A stretch of DNA of 64,000 nt from Rhizobium sp. Root274. Its GTDB lineage: Bacteria; Pseudomonadota; Alphaproteobacteria; Rhizobiales; Rhizobiaceae. Both the position numbers and the translations under genes were made by a program. Shown piece after piece: positions 18,120-27,180 of this stretch; the first letter of the stretch is position 1; each line of letters begins with the position of its first letter. Under the pieces are notes generated by a model, which saw only the letters and a list, made by a program, of their open reading frames with translations, was not told the DNA's origin and searched no databases. The stretch lies in NCBI RefSeq assembly GCF_001429245.1, contig NZ_LMJE01000001.1, forward strand, positions 1,669,564 to 1,733,563. Direction: 5' to 3'.

Positions 18120-18527
18120 TTATTGAGACGTCCCGGTCTTGGCGTGTTCTTCGCAGTTGGGTGTGCAGGACAGCACTGTTCTATCCGTGGCTTTGTAGAC
18201 TCGCACTGTATTCGATTCGTCGATCGATACAAGAATGCGCTCGTCGACGATTGCGTTACCGTCTGCATCAAGCAAAACGAGGTTGGTCGTGCCATAGGCA
18301 CGGCCCGTGAGCACGATCGTCTTCGAATCCGCAACGGTCGCGTCGGCGACTTCGGAATTGCCGACGATCACTTTGCTGACCGGGCGATCAAGCTTCAGAA
18401 TGCGCGCGCTATTCATATAGACGCGCAGAACATCATCCGCGGCGGCAGCCGGAGCGGACACGACCATGACTGTCAGCAGGGCCACGACTGCGGCCAAGGC
18501 CGTGAAACGACGATCGAACTTGGACAT
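18120..18527 (-). CDS. Standalone pilus secretin N-terminal domain protein
   Basis: 135 aa with a signal peptide (basic start, hydrophobic 9-27, cleavage near APAAA). The mature part is a single Pil_N domain like the one at the start of CpaC: VYMNSARILKLDRPVSKVIVG, then VADATVADSKTIVLTGRAYG and TNLVLLD. CpaC in this window has the same domain fused to a secretin; here the secretin part is absent. It ends with two cysteines (CTPNC). It may assist secretin assembly or gate the pore. It is transcribed away from the flp genes. Confidence 0.85.
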   Translation of the reverse strand: MSKFDRRFTALAAVVALLTVMVVSAPAAAADDVLRVYMNSARILKLDRPVSKVIVGNSEVADATVADSKTIVLTGRAYGTTNLVLLDADGNAIVDERILVSIDESNTVRVYKATDRTVLSCTPNCEEHAKTGTSQ

Positions 18528-18999
18528 GCCTTACATTCCGCGCGTGAGGGACTTCAATCGAGTATGGAATGCCTTGGTGAACGAAGGGTTAACCCCAAAC
18601 ACCAAGCACTTTCGGGGCGGTGAACATGAAGCACTTTTGAGAGTGCGGATCTCTCTGCGCCGGCTTTGCTTCAATTCGGCACACACGAAGACGCTTCCTC
18701 TTTGAGGCGGGACCGGGAACCGGTCTGCGAAGCGCTGGTTCTCCTTGGTCATCGAGTGCCTCTGGAAATGACGATTTGCAGCTTTTCCCACTTCATTGAA
18801 GGCGATCCGGCCGAACTCGGCTGCATTTGAACCATCCGACCGATGCTTCATTTACCAAGCTTCTCGCAAAGCGCTGTTCACGGCGTGGTAACCGTCTTTC
18901 TTAAGTCGATGGCAACAGGGTGGATTTAGGTTGAGGTCATCCGAGCAACGGAAACAGTTGCCGGCAGTGCTGATCAACCTCGCGGAGTAGGAGACTACC
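18528..18999. other. Non-coding divergent control region of the pilus locus
   Basis: About 470 bp separate the minus-strand tadE arm from the plus-strand flp-cpa arm. I see no convincing gene on either strand. It contains a TTAACC element at 18589-18594, about 60 bp upstream of the minus-strand start, and GTAACC with TTAAG nearby at 18887-18905. These resemble CtrA half-sites but have the wrong spacing for a full site. A purine-rich GGAGTAGGAG lies just before the flp1 start. Confidence 0.5.
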
Positions 19000-19173
19000 A
19001 TGACCAATCTTTTCGCACGTTTCATCAAGGATGAATCCGGTGCAACCGCAATCGAGTACGGCCTGATCGCCGCCCTGATTTCCGTTGCCCTCATCACCGG
19101 CGCCACCACGCTCGGCACCAAGTTGAACACCCAGTTCGACAACATCTCGAAGAAGCTCAACTACGCCGGTTGA
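19000..19173 (+). CDS. Flp-type pilin 1
   Basis: 57 aa major pilin of the Tad pilus. After a short leader, DESGATAIEYGLIAAL carries the Flp processing site (cleavage after Gly, Glu-Tyr at +4/+5). One hydrophobic helix and the GATTLG-type linker follow, and the short tail ends KLNYAG. GGAGTAGGAG upstream of ATG 19000 supports the start. A second pilin gene of equal length lies 91 bp downstream. Confidence 0.93.
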   Translation: MTNLFARFIKDESGATAIEYGLIAALISVALITGATTLGTKLNTQFDNISKKLNYAG

Positions 19174-19264
19174 TTTCCAGGGTCCTACTGGAGGTTCTCG
19201 TCGGTCACGTCGGCTAAGCCAGGTGCCTCGACCGGATCAATCGCGTCAAATTTTGGAGACAGAT

Positions 19265-19438
19265 ATGAAATCCATTATTGCTCGTTTCGTGAGAGACGAA
19301 TCCGGGGCTACCGCAATCGAGTATGGCCTGATCGCCGCACTGATTTCCGTGGCTCTCATCACGGGTGCGACGACCCTCGGCGGCGCCCTGAACAAGCAGT
19401 TTGACACCCTGGCAGGCAAGCTCAACTATTCGGGCTGA
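19265..19438 (+). CDS. Flp-type pilin 2
   Basis: 57 aa, a tandem paralogue of the upstream pilin with the same leader length and the same DESGATAIEYGLIAAL core. Differences lie in the first ten residues and in the C-terminal third (GGALNKQFDTLAGKLNYSG here). TTTGGAGACAG precedes ATG 19265. It is followed by a terminator-like hairpin that separates the pilin genes from cpaA, which fits much higher pilin expression. Confidence 0.93.
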   Translation: MKSIIARFVRDESGATAIEYGLIAALISVALITGATTLGGALNKQFDTLAGKLNYSG

Positions 19439-19457
19439 TCGCTGGTTCGATGCATAT

Positions 19458-19497
19458 GCAAAGCCGTCTCGTGCTGCGAGGCGGCTTTGCCGTTTGT
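19458..19497 (+). terminator. Hairpin after flp2
   Basis: GCAAAGCCG (19458-19466) pairs with CGGCTTTGC (19482-19490), extended by CTCG/CGAG in the interior, followed by CGTTTGT. The stem is strong and the U tract short, so partial termination between the pilins and cpaA is likely. Confidence 0.65.
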
Positions 19498-19573
19498 AGA
19501 CGTCCGAGCTGGCAGCGCTTTGCCAAATATTCACCTCTCGGCCTTAGGATCGTGGCGGGTCAAGGATAAAGCC

Positions 19574-20086
19574 ATGTATGTCTCCATCATCTTCATCATC
19601 CCGCCGATCTGCCTCGTTCTAGCAGCTCTGACCGATTTTCTTGAGATGACCATCCCGAACCGAATTCCGGTCATCCTGTTCTGCACATTTCTGGCCATTG
19701 CCCCGTTCAGTGGGCTCGGCATGGTCGAGTTCGGCTGGCATATGGCGGCTGCCGCTGCGGTCTTTGCCGTCTGCTTTGGTCTCTTCGCATTCAATGTGAT
19801 GGGCGGCGGCGATGCAAAATTATTGTCTGCTGCGGCCATCTGGTTCGGCTTCAACCATTCGCTATTCGATTTTCTCGCCTATACCGGCTTTCTCGGGGGC
19901 GTTCTCACCGTCATGGTGATTGCCATTCGGGCAAACTGGGAGGTGTTTGCCACTATCGGCGTGAAACTTCCCAAGACCCTGATGGTGGCGAACAAGATCC
20001 CTTATGCCATCGCGATCGGTGCTGCCGGCCTCATGGCATATCCCCAGTCACCATTGATGATTTCCGCCCTGGCGAGTATGCGCTGA
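19574..20086 (+). CDS. cpaA: Prepilin peptidase CpaA (TadV)
   Basis: 170 aa, about five membrane helices. Aspartic prepilin peptidases use two Asp residues. One is in the loop after helix 1 (LTDFLEMTIPNR, with the I-P-N-R signature) and the second is in MGGGDAKLL, the GxGD motif. It lacks the N-terminal methylase domain of PilD, as usual for CpaA. It should cleave both Flp pilins and the TadE-like proteins at the inner membrane. ATG 19574 is the first Met before the hydrophobic segment. Confidence 0.93.
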   Translation: MYVSIIFIIPPICLVLAALTDFLEMTIPNRIPVILFCTFLAIAPFSGLGMVEFGWHMAAAAAVFAVCFGLFAFNVMGGGDAKLLSAAAIWFGFNHSLFDFLAYTGFLGGVLTVMVIAIRANWEVFATIGVKLPKTLMVANKIPYAIAIGAAGLMAYPQSPLMISALASMR

Positions 20087-20105
20087 CGCCGTAAGAAACC
20101 TTGCG

Positions 20106-20135
20106 TTAACTACAAAAGTAAGCGGCTTATTAACC
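20106..20135 (+). promoter_or_regulatory. Possible CtrA-like half-sites upstream of cpaB
   Basis: TTAAC at 20106-20110 and TTAACC at 20130-20135 lie about 65-95 bp upstream of cpaB. CtrA sites are built from TTAA(C) repeats 7 bp apart, and the spacing here is larger, so this is only a suggestive match in a known CtrA-controlled pathway. Confidence 0.2.
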
Positions 20136-20198
20136 ATAAGTACACCAATTCCTGATCAATCTTGGCGATAGCACTGCTGCATCGTCCAAGGATCGATC

Positions 20199-21017
20199 AT
20201 GAAACCCGCCCGCCTCATCATACTTGCAGTCGCCGTCGTGGCAGCCGGTATGGCCGGCCTTCTGGCCATGCGCCTGACAGGCAACCAGACCGTGGTCGTG
20301 CAGCAAGATCCGACCGTGGAAAAGCAACAGACGGTCGACGTTCTCGTTTCCGCCAAAAATCTGCCCGTGGGCGCGCGGCTGGATGACAGCGCCATGCGCT
20401 GGATGCCATGGCCGGCCGACAGCGTCGTTGACGGCTTCATTACCTCATCGACCCGCGCCGACGCCATGACCGAGCTGAAGGGTGCTGTCGTGCGCCTGCC
20501 GCTTTTTGAAGGCGAGCCGCTGCGCCGCGAGAAGATCGCCGATTCGTCTTCCCGCATCCTGTCCGCCCTGCTGCCCTCAGGCAAACGCGCCGTGTCTACG
20601 GAAATCTCGGTCGCAACCGGTGCCGGCGGCTTCATCCTGCCCAATGACCGCGTCGACGTGATCATGGTGCGCAAGGGCGACGAAAACAATTTCCTGACCG
20701 AAACCGTCTTGTCCAATGTTCGCGTGCTCGCGGTCGACCAGCAAATCGAAGAAGCGCCAGACGGGTCGAAGTCGGTCATTGGCACCACGGCTACGCTCGA
20801 GCTGACGCCAGACCAGACCAAGGTGATCGCGGTTGCGCAGCAGATGGCGGATCGTCTGTCGCTGGCGCTGCGCTCGGTCGCCGATGCCCAGGAAGAAGAC
20901 ACGAGTGCGGCCGACTACCTTTTGAGCGGCGGCGACGGCCAGCCGACGATCCAGGTCATCAAGTCCGGCGAGCTCGTGAAATCATCCGACTCGACCGCCG
21001 CCAATTCCATGAAGTGA
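20199..21017 (+). CDS. cpaB: Flp pilus assembly protein CpaB
   Basis: 272 aa. An N-terminal membrane segment (about residues 5-25) is followed by a SAF domain (VSAKNLPVGARLDDSAMRW, about 49-70, to about 125) and an RcpC-like domain containing PNDRVDVIMVRKG. It is a periplasmic, inner-membrane-anchored component thought to work with the CpaC secretin and bind peptidoglycan through SAF. It starts a run of eight closely spaced genes and lies 13 bp before cpaC. Confidence 0.92.
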   Translation: MKPARLIILAVAVVAAGMAGLLAMRLTGNQTVVVQQDPTVEKQQTVDVLVSAKNLPVGARLDDSAMRWMPWPADSVVDGFITSSTRADAMTELKGAVVRLPLFEGEPLRREKIADSSSRILSALLPSGKRAVSTEISVATGAGGFILPNDRVDVIMVRKGDENNFLTETVLSNVRVLAVDQQIEEAPDGSKSVIGTTATLELTPDQTKVIAVAQQMADRLSLALRSVADAQEEDTSAADYLLSGGDGQPTIQVIKSGELVKSSDSTAANSMK

Positions 21018-21030
21018 GTGGGGACACACC

Positions 21031-22584
21031 GTGAGAAACCTGACGAACAAACTTCGTGTATCCCTGACCGGCGGATTGGCCTTGGCAATGGCCGTCTCGG
21101 GCATTCCGACGCCCTTCAACTCCCACCTTTTCGATGCCCCAATGGCCGAGGCTGCTCAAGAGAGCGTTCTCAGGATTACCGATTCCGGTCCTGGCAAGCG
21201 TCGGACCGTGAAGCTCGGGCTGAACAAGGCCCTCGTCGTTGACCTGCCTGCAGACGCCCACGATATCCTGGTTGCGGATCCGAGCATGGCGGACGCCGTC
21301 ACCCGGTCGTCGCGGCGCATCTATCTGTTCGGCAAAACGGTCGGCCAGACCAATATCTTCATCTTTGGGGACGATGGCCAGGAGATCGTCAGCCTGGACA
21401 TCGAAATCGAACGCGATATCGCCGGCCTGGAAGCCAATCTGCGGCGCTTTATTCCGGAGTCGGACATCAAGGTCGAGATCGTCTCCGACAACATCGTGCT
21501 GACCGGCACTGTGCGGACGCCGCAGGACGCGGCGCGCGCGCAGAGCCTTGCCAAAGCCTTCCTGCAGGGCGGTGAAGCAACCACGCGCAATACGACGGCA
21601 TCCAGCAGTGAAGATGGCGGCGATGTCGCGATCTATGCGGAAGAGCGCCAGACGTCCCAGATCGTCAATCTGCTTCAGATCGAAGGCGAGGATCAGGTAA
21701 CACTGAAGGTTACTGTGGCAGAGGTCAGCCGTCAGGTCCTGAAGCAGCTCGGCTTCTCGGGAAGCATTTCGGACGGCACCAGTGGCATCAGCTATGCCAA
21801 TCCCTCGAACCTCGGCAACGCTATCGATCCGACAGGCACGGCCTCGATTTCCAGTTCGATCGGCAATGTCGGCATCAACGCCTATGTGAATGCAATGGAG
21901 CAGGCGGGCGTCATGCGGACGCTGGCAGAGCCGAGCCTGACCGCAATTTCCGGCGAACCGGCCAAATTCTATGTCGGCGGCGAATATCGTCTCGCTGCAG
22001 AACAGGAGATCGATGTCGAAGACGGCCAGGCGACGCTCAGCCGCACGACCAATTCGGTCGATTACGGGATCGAGTTGAACTTTCGACCCGTGGTTCTGGC
22101 GCCTGGCCGCATCAGCCTGAAGATCGAGACCAATGTTTCCGAGCCGACCTGGGAAGGCAGTGCGGTGACCGGCAATACGGCGCCCAGCATTCCCGGTTCG
22201 ACCTACATGTCGATCCGCAAGCGCGAGGCTTCGACCACCGTCGAACTGCCTTCGGGTGGCTCGATCGTGATTGCCGGCCTCGTGCAGGACAATATCCGCC
22301 AGGCAATGAGCGGGCTGCCCGGGATCTCCAAGGTGCCGATCCTCGGCGCCCTCTTCCGCAGCAAGGACTTCCAGCGCAACGAGACTGAACTGGTGATCAT
22401 CGCGACGCCCTATCTCGTGCGCCCTGTCGCCCGCAGCGCCCTGTCGCGGCCCGACGACAACTTCAATCCCGAGGGCGATGGCGCGACCTTTTTCCTGAAC
22501 AAGGTCAACAAGGTCTATGGCCGCCGCGAGGCCAATGCTCCGGCCGGCCAATACCATGGCGCCGTCGGGTTCATCTACAAGTGA
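21031..22584 (+). CDS. cpaC: Pilus secretin CpaC (RcpA)
   Basis: 517 aa from GTG 21031, preceded by GTGGGG. A signal peptide (to about residue 40) is followed by a Pil_N domain (ILVADPSMADAV..LFGKTVGQTN), a BON-like segment (LTGTVRTPQDAARA) and the secretin domain with VELPSGGSIVIAGLVQDN and the terminal VPILGALFRS. It forms the outer membrane channel for the Flp pilus. Length and order match Caulobacter CpaC. Confidence 0.94.
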   Translation: MRNLTNKLRVSLTGGLALAMAVSGIPTPFNSHLFDAPMAEAAQESVLRITDSGPGKRRTVKLGLNKALVVDLPADAHDILVADPSMADAVTRSSRRIYLFGKTVGQTNIFIFGDDGQEIVSLDIEIERDIAGLEANLRRFIPESDIKVEIVSDNIVLTGTVRTPQDAARAQSLAKAFLQGGEATTRNTTASSSEDGGDVAIYAEERQTSQIVNLLQIEGEDQVTLKVTVAEVSRQVLKQLGFSGSISDGTSGISYANPSNLGNAIDPTGTASISSSIGNVGINAYVNAMEQAGVMRTLAEPSLTAISGEPAKFYVGGEYRLAAEQEIDVEDGQATLSRTTNSVDYGIELNFRPVVLAPGRISLKIETNVSEPTWEGSAVTGNTAPSIPGSTYMSIRKREASTTVELPSGGSIVIAGLVQDNIRQAMSGLPGISKVPILGALFRSKDFQRNETELVIIATPYLVRPVARSALSRPDDNFNPEGDGATFFLNKVNKVYGRREANAPAGQYHGAVGFIYK

Positions 22585-22603
22585 GCGAGGTTTGAAGAGA
22601 GAC

Positions 22604-23326
22604 ATGAAGACCAAGACGCTCCATTCCAGGGAAAGCCAGAAAGCCATGGCCTCGACCACCAGCCCTTTTCATCGCCTCGTTCTGGCGGCTGTCATTCTCG
22701 GCGCCACGTCCGTCCTTGCCGGCTGCGGCAACATGAACAAGGACCAGATGTCGACCTCCGCCATTCCCGATGACTACCGCACGCGCCATCCGATCATGCT
22801 GAGCGAAGTCGAACATACGCTCGATGTGCCGATCGCCAGCGGTGACCGGAAACTCACCAATGGCCTGCGCGATTCGATCGGCGGGTTCGCCAACGAATAC
22901 CTGTCGTCGTCTTCGGGAACGATCCAGATCATGCTGCCGCAGGGCTCGGCCAATTCAGGCGCGGCATCCGCCCTGCGCAAACAGATCCGCGATGTGCTCA
23001 CGACACGTGGCGTCAAGGCCAACAGGATCATCGAAACGACCTACCAGGCCCAGGCGAGCGGTGACTCTGCGCCTCTGCGCCTCAGCTATGTCTCGATGAC
23101 GGCAATGACCAATCCATGTGGTGAGTGGCCAGAAGATCTGACCAACGACACCTCGGCCAACAAGAATTACGAGAACTTCGGCTGCGCCACGCAGAGTAAT
23201 CTCGCAGCCCAGATCGCCAATCCGATGGACCTGATGACGCCGCGGGCCATGGCGCCGATCGATGCCACGCGCCGGTCGACCGTCATCGGTCTTTACCGCG
23301 AAGGCGCCGATACTTCGACCGAGTGA
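22604..23326 (+). CDS. cpaD: Pilus biogenesis lipoprotein CpaD
   Basis: 240 aa. A basic N-terminus and hydrophobic stretch end in the lipobox LAGC (Cys about 42), so it is a predicted outer-membrane lipoprotein, as expected of CpaD. The body has the family marks GDRKLTNGLRDSIGGF and CGEWPEDL and a C-terminal NFGCATQSNLAAQIANP segment. ATG 22604 follows GAAGAGAG; a downstream ATG before the hydrophobic core is an alternative. It is thought to stabilise or localise the secretin. Confidence 0.9.
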   Translation: MKTKTLHSRESQKAMASTTSPFHRLVLAAVILGATSVLAGCGNMNKDQMSTSAIPDDYRTRHPIMLSEVEHTLDVPIASGDRKLTNGLRDSIGGFANEYLSSSSGTIQIMLPQGSANSGAASALRKQIRDVLTTRGVKANRIIETTYQAQASGDSAPLRLSYVSMTAMTNPCGEWPEDLTNDTSANKNYENFGCATQSNLAAQIANPMDLMTPRAMAPIDATRRSTVIGLYREGADTSTE

Positions 23327-23360
23327 TGAACAACGCGTCCCTCACGGACAGGAAAGCAGT

Positions 23361-24650
23361 ATGAACGCGATCGACTACGAATTCGAGGACGGAGCCCAGA
23401 GCGTCCACGCCCCTGGCGACAAATCTGTCGCCGGCGATGTCGAGGCTCTTCGCCCGCTGCCCCGCATCTCGGTTCACGCCTTCTGCATCAGCGAGGGTGT
23501 TCACCACGTCATGCAGCAATGTGGCGGAGACCGACGGATGGCGCGCGTCAGCCTGCGGGTGACACGCGGCAACATCGCGGCGGCGGCGGCGATGTTCGCC
23601 TCGACACCGACACCGAACCTGATCATCCTTGAAACCGAGGCGGGGCCGCGCGAACTGCTGGCGGAACTCGCGCCGCTGGCCGAAGTCTGCGACCCATCTT
23701 CCCGCGTCATCGTCGTTGGGCGTCATAACGACATTTCACTTTATCGCGAACTTATCCGCAGCGGCATCTCCGAGTACATCGTTGCGCCTTTCTCGATGGC
23801 CGAGATCATGGGTGCCATCGCTTCGATCTTCGTCGATCCTGAAGCAGAGCCTCTGGGGCGCAGCATCGCGTTCATCGGGGCCAAGGGCGGCGTGGGCTCC
23901 TCGACCATCGCTCACAACTGCGCATTCGGCATCTCCACGCTGTTTTCGACGGAAACCGTGCTGGCCGACCTGGATCTGCCCTTCGGCACGGCCAATATCG
24001 ACTTCGACCAGGATCCGGCTCAAGGCATGGCCGAAGCCGTGTTTTCACCCGAGCGTCTGGACGAGGTGTTTCTGGATCGCCTGCTGACGAATTGCGGCCA
24101 AAATTTCTCGCTGCTGGCAGCCCCGTCCCTGCTCGATCGCGGTTACGACTATGAGCGCGGCGCCTTTCAGCCGATCCTCGACCTCCTGCAACGCAGTGCG
24201 CCGGTCAGTGTGCTCGACCTCCCCCACACGTGGGCTGACTGGACGCGCGCCGTGCTGTCGGATGTCGACGAGGTTGTCATCACCTGCGCACCCGATCTCG
24301 CCAATCTGCGCAACATGAAGAACATGCTGGACGCGCTGAAGAAGCTGCGACCGAACGACAAGCCACCGCATCTGGTTCTCAACCAGGTTGGAATGCCCAA
24401 GCGACCAGAAATTGCTCCGCAAGACTTCTTCGAGCCGCTCGAACTCGAGCCGGTGGCAATCATCCCGTTCGACGCGCAGCTCTTCGGTACAGCGGCAAAT
24501 AGCGGTCGGATGATCCCGGAAATGGATGCCAAGTCGCCCACGGCAGAGACGTTCAGCCAGCTTGCCCATCTCGTCACCGGACGCGCAGCGATCAAGAAAC
24601 CGAAAAAGGCCGGTCTCGGCTCGCTGCTCGAAAAGCTCCGGAAGAAGTAG
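23361..24650 (+). CDS. cpaE: Pilus assembly/localisation ATPase CpaE
   Basis: 429 aa. The N-terminal half resembles an atypical receiver-like domain (about residues 35-160). The C-terminal half is a MinD/ParA-type ATPase with the deviant Walker A GAKGGVGSST (about 174-183), the ADLDLPFGTANID segment and NQVGMPKRPE. CpaE positions the Tad machinery at the pole in Caulobacter. ATG 23361 follows AGGAAAGC. No phosphoacceptor context is obvious in the receiver-like region, as for other CpaE. Confidence 0.92.
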   Translation: MNAIDYEFEDGAQSVHAPGDKSVAGDVEALRPLPRISVHAFCISEGVHHVMQQCGGDRRMARVSLRVTRGNIAAAAAMFASTPTPNLIILETEAGPRELLAELAPLAEVCDPSSRVIVVGRHNDISLYRELIRSGISEYIVAPFSMAEIMGAIASIFVDPEAEPLGRSIAFIGAKGGVGSSTIAHNCAFGISTLFSTETVLADLDLPFGTANIDFDQDPAQGMAEAVFSPERLDEVFLDRLLTNCGQNFSLLAAPSLLDRGYDYERGAFQPILDLLQRSAPVSVLDLPHTWADWTRAVLSDVDEVVITCAPDLANLRNMKNMLDALKKLRPNDKPPHLVLNQVGMPKRPEIAPQDFFEPLELEPVAIIPFDAQLFGTAANSGRMIPEMDAKSPTAETFSQLAHLVTGRAAIKKPKKAGLGSLLEKLRKK

Positions 24651-24676
24651 ACCTTGAACAGGAACAGGTAGAACTC

Positions 24677-26161
24677 ATGTTTGGCAAACGCGGAAACGAT
24701 GGTTTCGGCAAGGGAGGTGCGGGCGCAGGCACAGTGCCGGCTCCTGCGGCTGCCGTGCCTGCTGCGCGCTCAGCCACGAGCCTGATCGAGCCAGGCAGTC
24801 CGGAAGTCAGCAACCGCATGCAGGTGACGCCGCCGCCCATGCCGGGGGCAGCCCGCAAGAAGGCGCCGCGAACCGACGACTACTACGACACGAAGAGCAA
24901 GGTGTTTTCCGCGCTCATCGACACGATCGACCTGTCCCAGCTTGCCAAGCTGGACGGCGAAAGCGCGCGTGAAGAAATCCGCGACATCGTCAACGACATC
25001 ATCACGATCAAGAACTTCGCGATGTCGATCTCCGAGCAGGAAGAACTGCTTGAAGACATCTGCAACGATGTTCTGGGTTATGGTCCGCTCGAACCGCTGC
25101 TCGCCCGCGACGATATCGCCGACATCATGGTCAACGGTGCCGGCCAGACCTTCATCGAAGTGGGCGGCAAGACGATCGAGTCGGAGATCCGCTTTCGCGA
25201 TAACTCTCAGCTTCTCTCGATCTGCCAGCGCATTGTCAGCCAGGTCGGGCGCCGCGTCGACGAATCGAGCCCGATCTGCGACGCGCGTCTGCCCGACGGC
25301 TCACGTGTCAACGTTATTGCCCCACCGCTTGCGATCGATGGACCGGCGCTCACCATTCGTAAGTTTAAGAAGGACAAGCTGAACCTCGCGCAGCTCGTCA
25401 AGTTCGGAGCAATCACGCCCGAAGGTGCCGAGGTTCTGCAGATCATCGGCCGCGTCCGCTGTAACGTCGTCATTTCGGGCGGTACCGGCTCGGGTAAAAC
25501 GACGCTTCTTAACTGCCTCACCGGCTTCATCGATTCGGATGAGCGCATCATCACATGCGAAGACACCGCAGAACTTCAGCTGCAGCAGCCACATGTCGTG
25601 CGCCTCGAAACCCGCCCGCCGAATATCGAAGGCGAGGGCGAGATTACGATGCGCGATCTCGTGAAGAACTGCCTTCGTATGCGTCCCGAACGCATCATCG
25701 TCGGTGAAGTGCGCGGATCGGAGGTTTTCGACCTCTTGCAGGCGATGAACACCGGTCACGACGGCTCGATGGGCACGATCCACGCCAATACGCCGCGCGA
25801 GTGCCTCAGCCGTATGGAATCCATGATTGCCATGGGCGGCTTCTCGCTCCCGGCCAAGACGGTGCGCGAGATCATCTCCGGCTCGATCGACGTCATCATC
25901 CAGGCCGCGCGTCTGCGCGATGGTTCGCGTCGCATTACCCACATCACCGAAGTGATCGGGATGGAAGGCGACGTGATCATCACCCAGGACCTGATGCGCT
26001 ACGAGATCGAGGGCGAAGATGCGGCCGGCAAGATCATCGGCCGGCATGTGTCGACCGGTATCGGCAAACCGCATTTCTGGGATCGCGCGCGCTACTACAA
26101 CGAAGACCGTCGCCTCGCGGCTGCGCTCGACACCATGGAACAGAAATCGAAGGGGCTCTGA
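24677..26161 (+). CDS. cpaF: Pilus assembly ATPase CpaF (TadA)
   Basis: 494 aa secretion ATPase of the VirB11/GspE superfamily. The N-terminal about 75 residues are low-complexity (Gly, Ala, Pro). The core has Walker [10 protein letters not shown] (about 272-280), Asp box residues, Walker [13 protein letters not shown] and the His box ([13 protein letters not shown]). It powers Flp pilus assembly at the cytoplasmic face with TadB and TadC. It lies 26 bp after cpaE and 5 bp before tadB. Confidence 0.95.
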   Translation: MFGKRGNDGFGKGGAGAGTVPAPAAAVPAARSATSLIEPGSPEVSNRMQVTPPPMPGAARKKAPRTDDYYDTKSKVFSALIDTIDLSQLAKLDGESAREEIRDIVNDIITIKNFAMSISEQEELLEDICNDVLGYGPLEPLLARDDIADIMVNGAGQTFIEVGGKTIESEIRFRDNSQLLSICQRIVSQVGRRVDESSPICDARLPDGSRVNVIAPPLAIDGPALTIRKFKKDKLNLAQLVKFGAITPEGAEVLQIIGRVRCNVVISGGTGSGKTTLLNCLTGFIDSDERIITCEDTAELQLQQPHVVRLETRPPNIEGEGEITMRDLVKNCLRMRPERIIVGEVRGSEVFDLLQAMNTGHDGSMGTIHANTPRECLSRMESMIAMGGFSLPAKTVREIISGSIDVIIQAARLRDGSRRITHITEVIGMEGDVIITQDLMRYEIEGEDAAGKIIGRHVSTGIGKPHFWDRARYYNEDRRLAAALDTMEQKSKGL

Positions 26162-26166
26162 GACAC

Positions 26167-27171
26167 ATGGACCCGACCATACTGGGCATCGTCTTGCTGG
26201 TCGCGGTATCTACGGCAGCGGTCGCCTATGGCCTCCTCTACAACCGAATGGAGACCGACAAGAAAACGACCAACCGCATCAACCGCGTTAAATCCGCCGA
26301 AACCGACATGGGTCAGGTCAAGGCTGCGCGGGATCGCGTTCAGGAAATTTCCAAGCGCCGCAAATCTGTGCAGGATTCGCTGAAGGAACTGGAAAAGAAG
26401 CAGCAGGAAAAGTCGAAGAAGGCCAAGGAGACCAGTCTCAAATCAAGGATCGTGCAAGCGGGTCTTTCGATCACCCCGGTGCAATTCTATCTCTTCAGCG
26501 GATTCCTGGGACTGTTCGTTCTTTTGGCAACGCTATTGGCGGGCATGCCACCGCTCGTCATGCTGGGGCTCACCTTCGTGTCGGCACTCGGCCTGCCGCG
26601 CTGGGTGATCAATTTCCTGGTCAGACGGCGCCAGAAGCAGTTTCTGGAAGAGTTTCCCAATTCTCTCGACGTCATGGTTCGATCGATCCGGTCGGGCCTG
26701 CCGCTCAACGATGCGATCCGCATGATCGCATCCGATGGCCAAGAGCCGGTGAAAACCGAGTTTCGTCGCGTCGTCGAATCGCAACAACTCGGTCTGAGCG
26801 TGCCGGATTCGATTGCTCGCATGCATCTGACCATGCCGCTCTCGGAAGTGAGCTTCTTCGCGATCGTCATCGCCATCCAAGGCCAGGCGGGCGGCAACCT
26901 TTCGGAAGCGCTGTCGAACCTGTCACGGGTGCTGCGCGACCGCAAAAAAATGAAGGCCAAGGTCCAAGCGCTTTCCATGGAAGCCAAGGCATCCGCGGCG
27001 ATCATCGGCGCCCTGCCCTTCATCGTGGCCTTCCTCGTTTACATGACCTCACCGCAATACATCATGATTCTCTTCACCGATGCCCGCGGCCATCTGATCC
27101 TTGGCGCGTCTGCAGTCTGGATGAGCATTGGCCTGATCGTGATGCGCAACATGATCAACTTCGACATCTAG
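26167..27171 (+). CDS. tadB: Pilus platform protein TadB
   Basis: 334 aa inner-membrane protein of the GspF/T2SSF family. An N-terminal helix is followed by a lysine-rich cytoplasmic stretch (KKQQEKSKKAKE, about 78-89), two helices, the T2SSF domain (FPNSLDVMVRSIRSGLPL, VVESQQLGLSVPDSIARM) and two C-terminal helices. With TadC it forms the platform contacting CpaF. ATG 26167 is 5 bp after the cpaF stop. Confidence 0.93.
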   Translation: MDPTILGIVLLVAVSTAAVAYGLLYNRMETDKKTTNRINRVKSAETDMGQVKAARDRVQEISKRRKSVQDSLKELEKKQQEKSKKAKETSLKSRIVQAGLSITPVQFYLFSGFLGLFVLLATLLAGMPPLVMLGLTFVSALGLPRWVINFLVRRRQKQFLEEFPNSLDVMVRSIRSGLPLNDAIRMIASDGQEPVKTEFRRVVESQQLGLSVPDSIARMHLTMPLSEVSFFAIVIAIQGQAGGNLSEALSNLSRVLRDRKKMKAKVQALSMEAKASAAIIGALPFIVAFLVYMTSPQYIMILFTDARGHLILGASAVWMSIGLIVMRNMINFDI

Positions 27172-27180
27172 GGGATCGGC

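Noticed and set aside
18531-18851. Minus-strand frame between the pilus arms.
   Set aside because: Low-complexity translation, no ribosome site and no similarity to Tad components.
18887-18905. GTAACC...TTAAG as a CtrA full site upstream of flp1.
   Set aside because: The spacing is 9 bp rather than 7 and the first half-site lacks TTAA.
19000-19438. Tandem pilin repeats as a repeat array or CRISPR.
   Set aside because: Two copies only, each a complete coding gene; no spacers or cas genes.
20959-22659. Long minus-strand open frame (566 codons) opposite cpaC.
   Set aside because: It lies wholly across cpaC, which has complete secretin motifs; long antisense frames are common in GC-rich genes. 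Its translation shows no recognisable domain.
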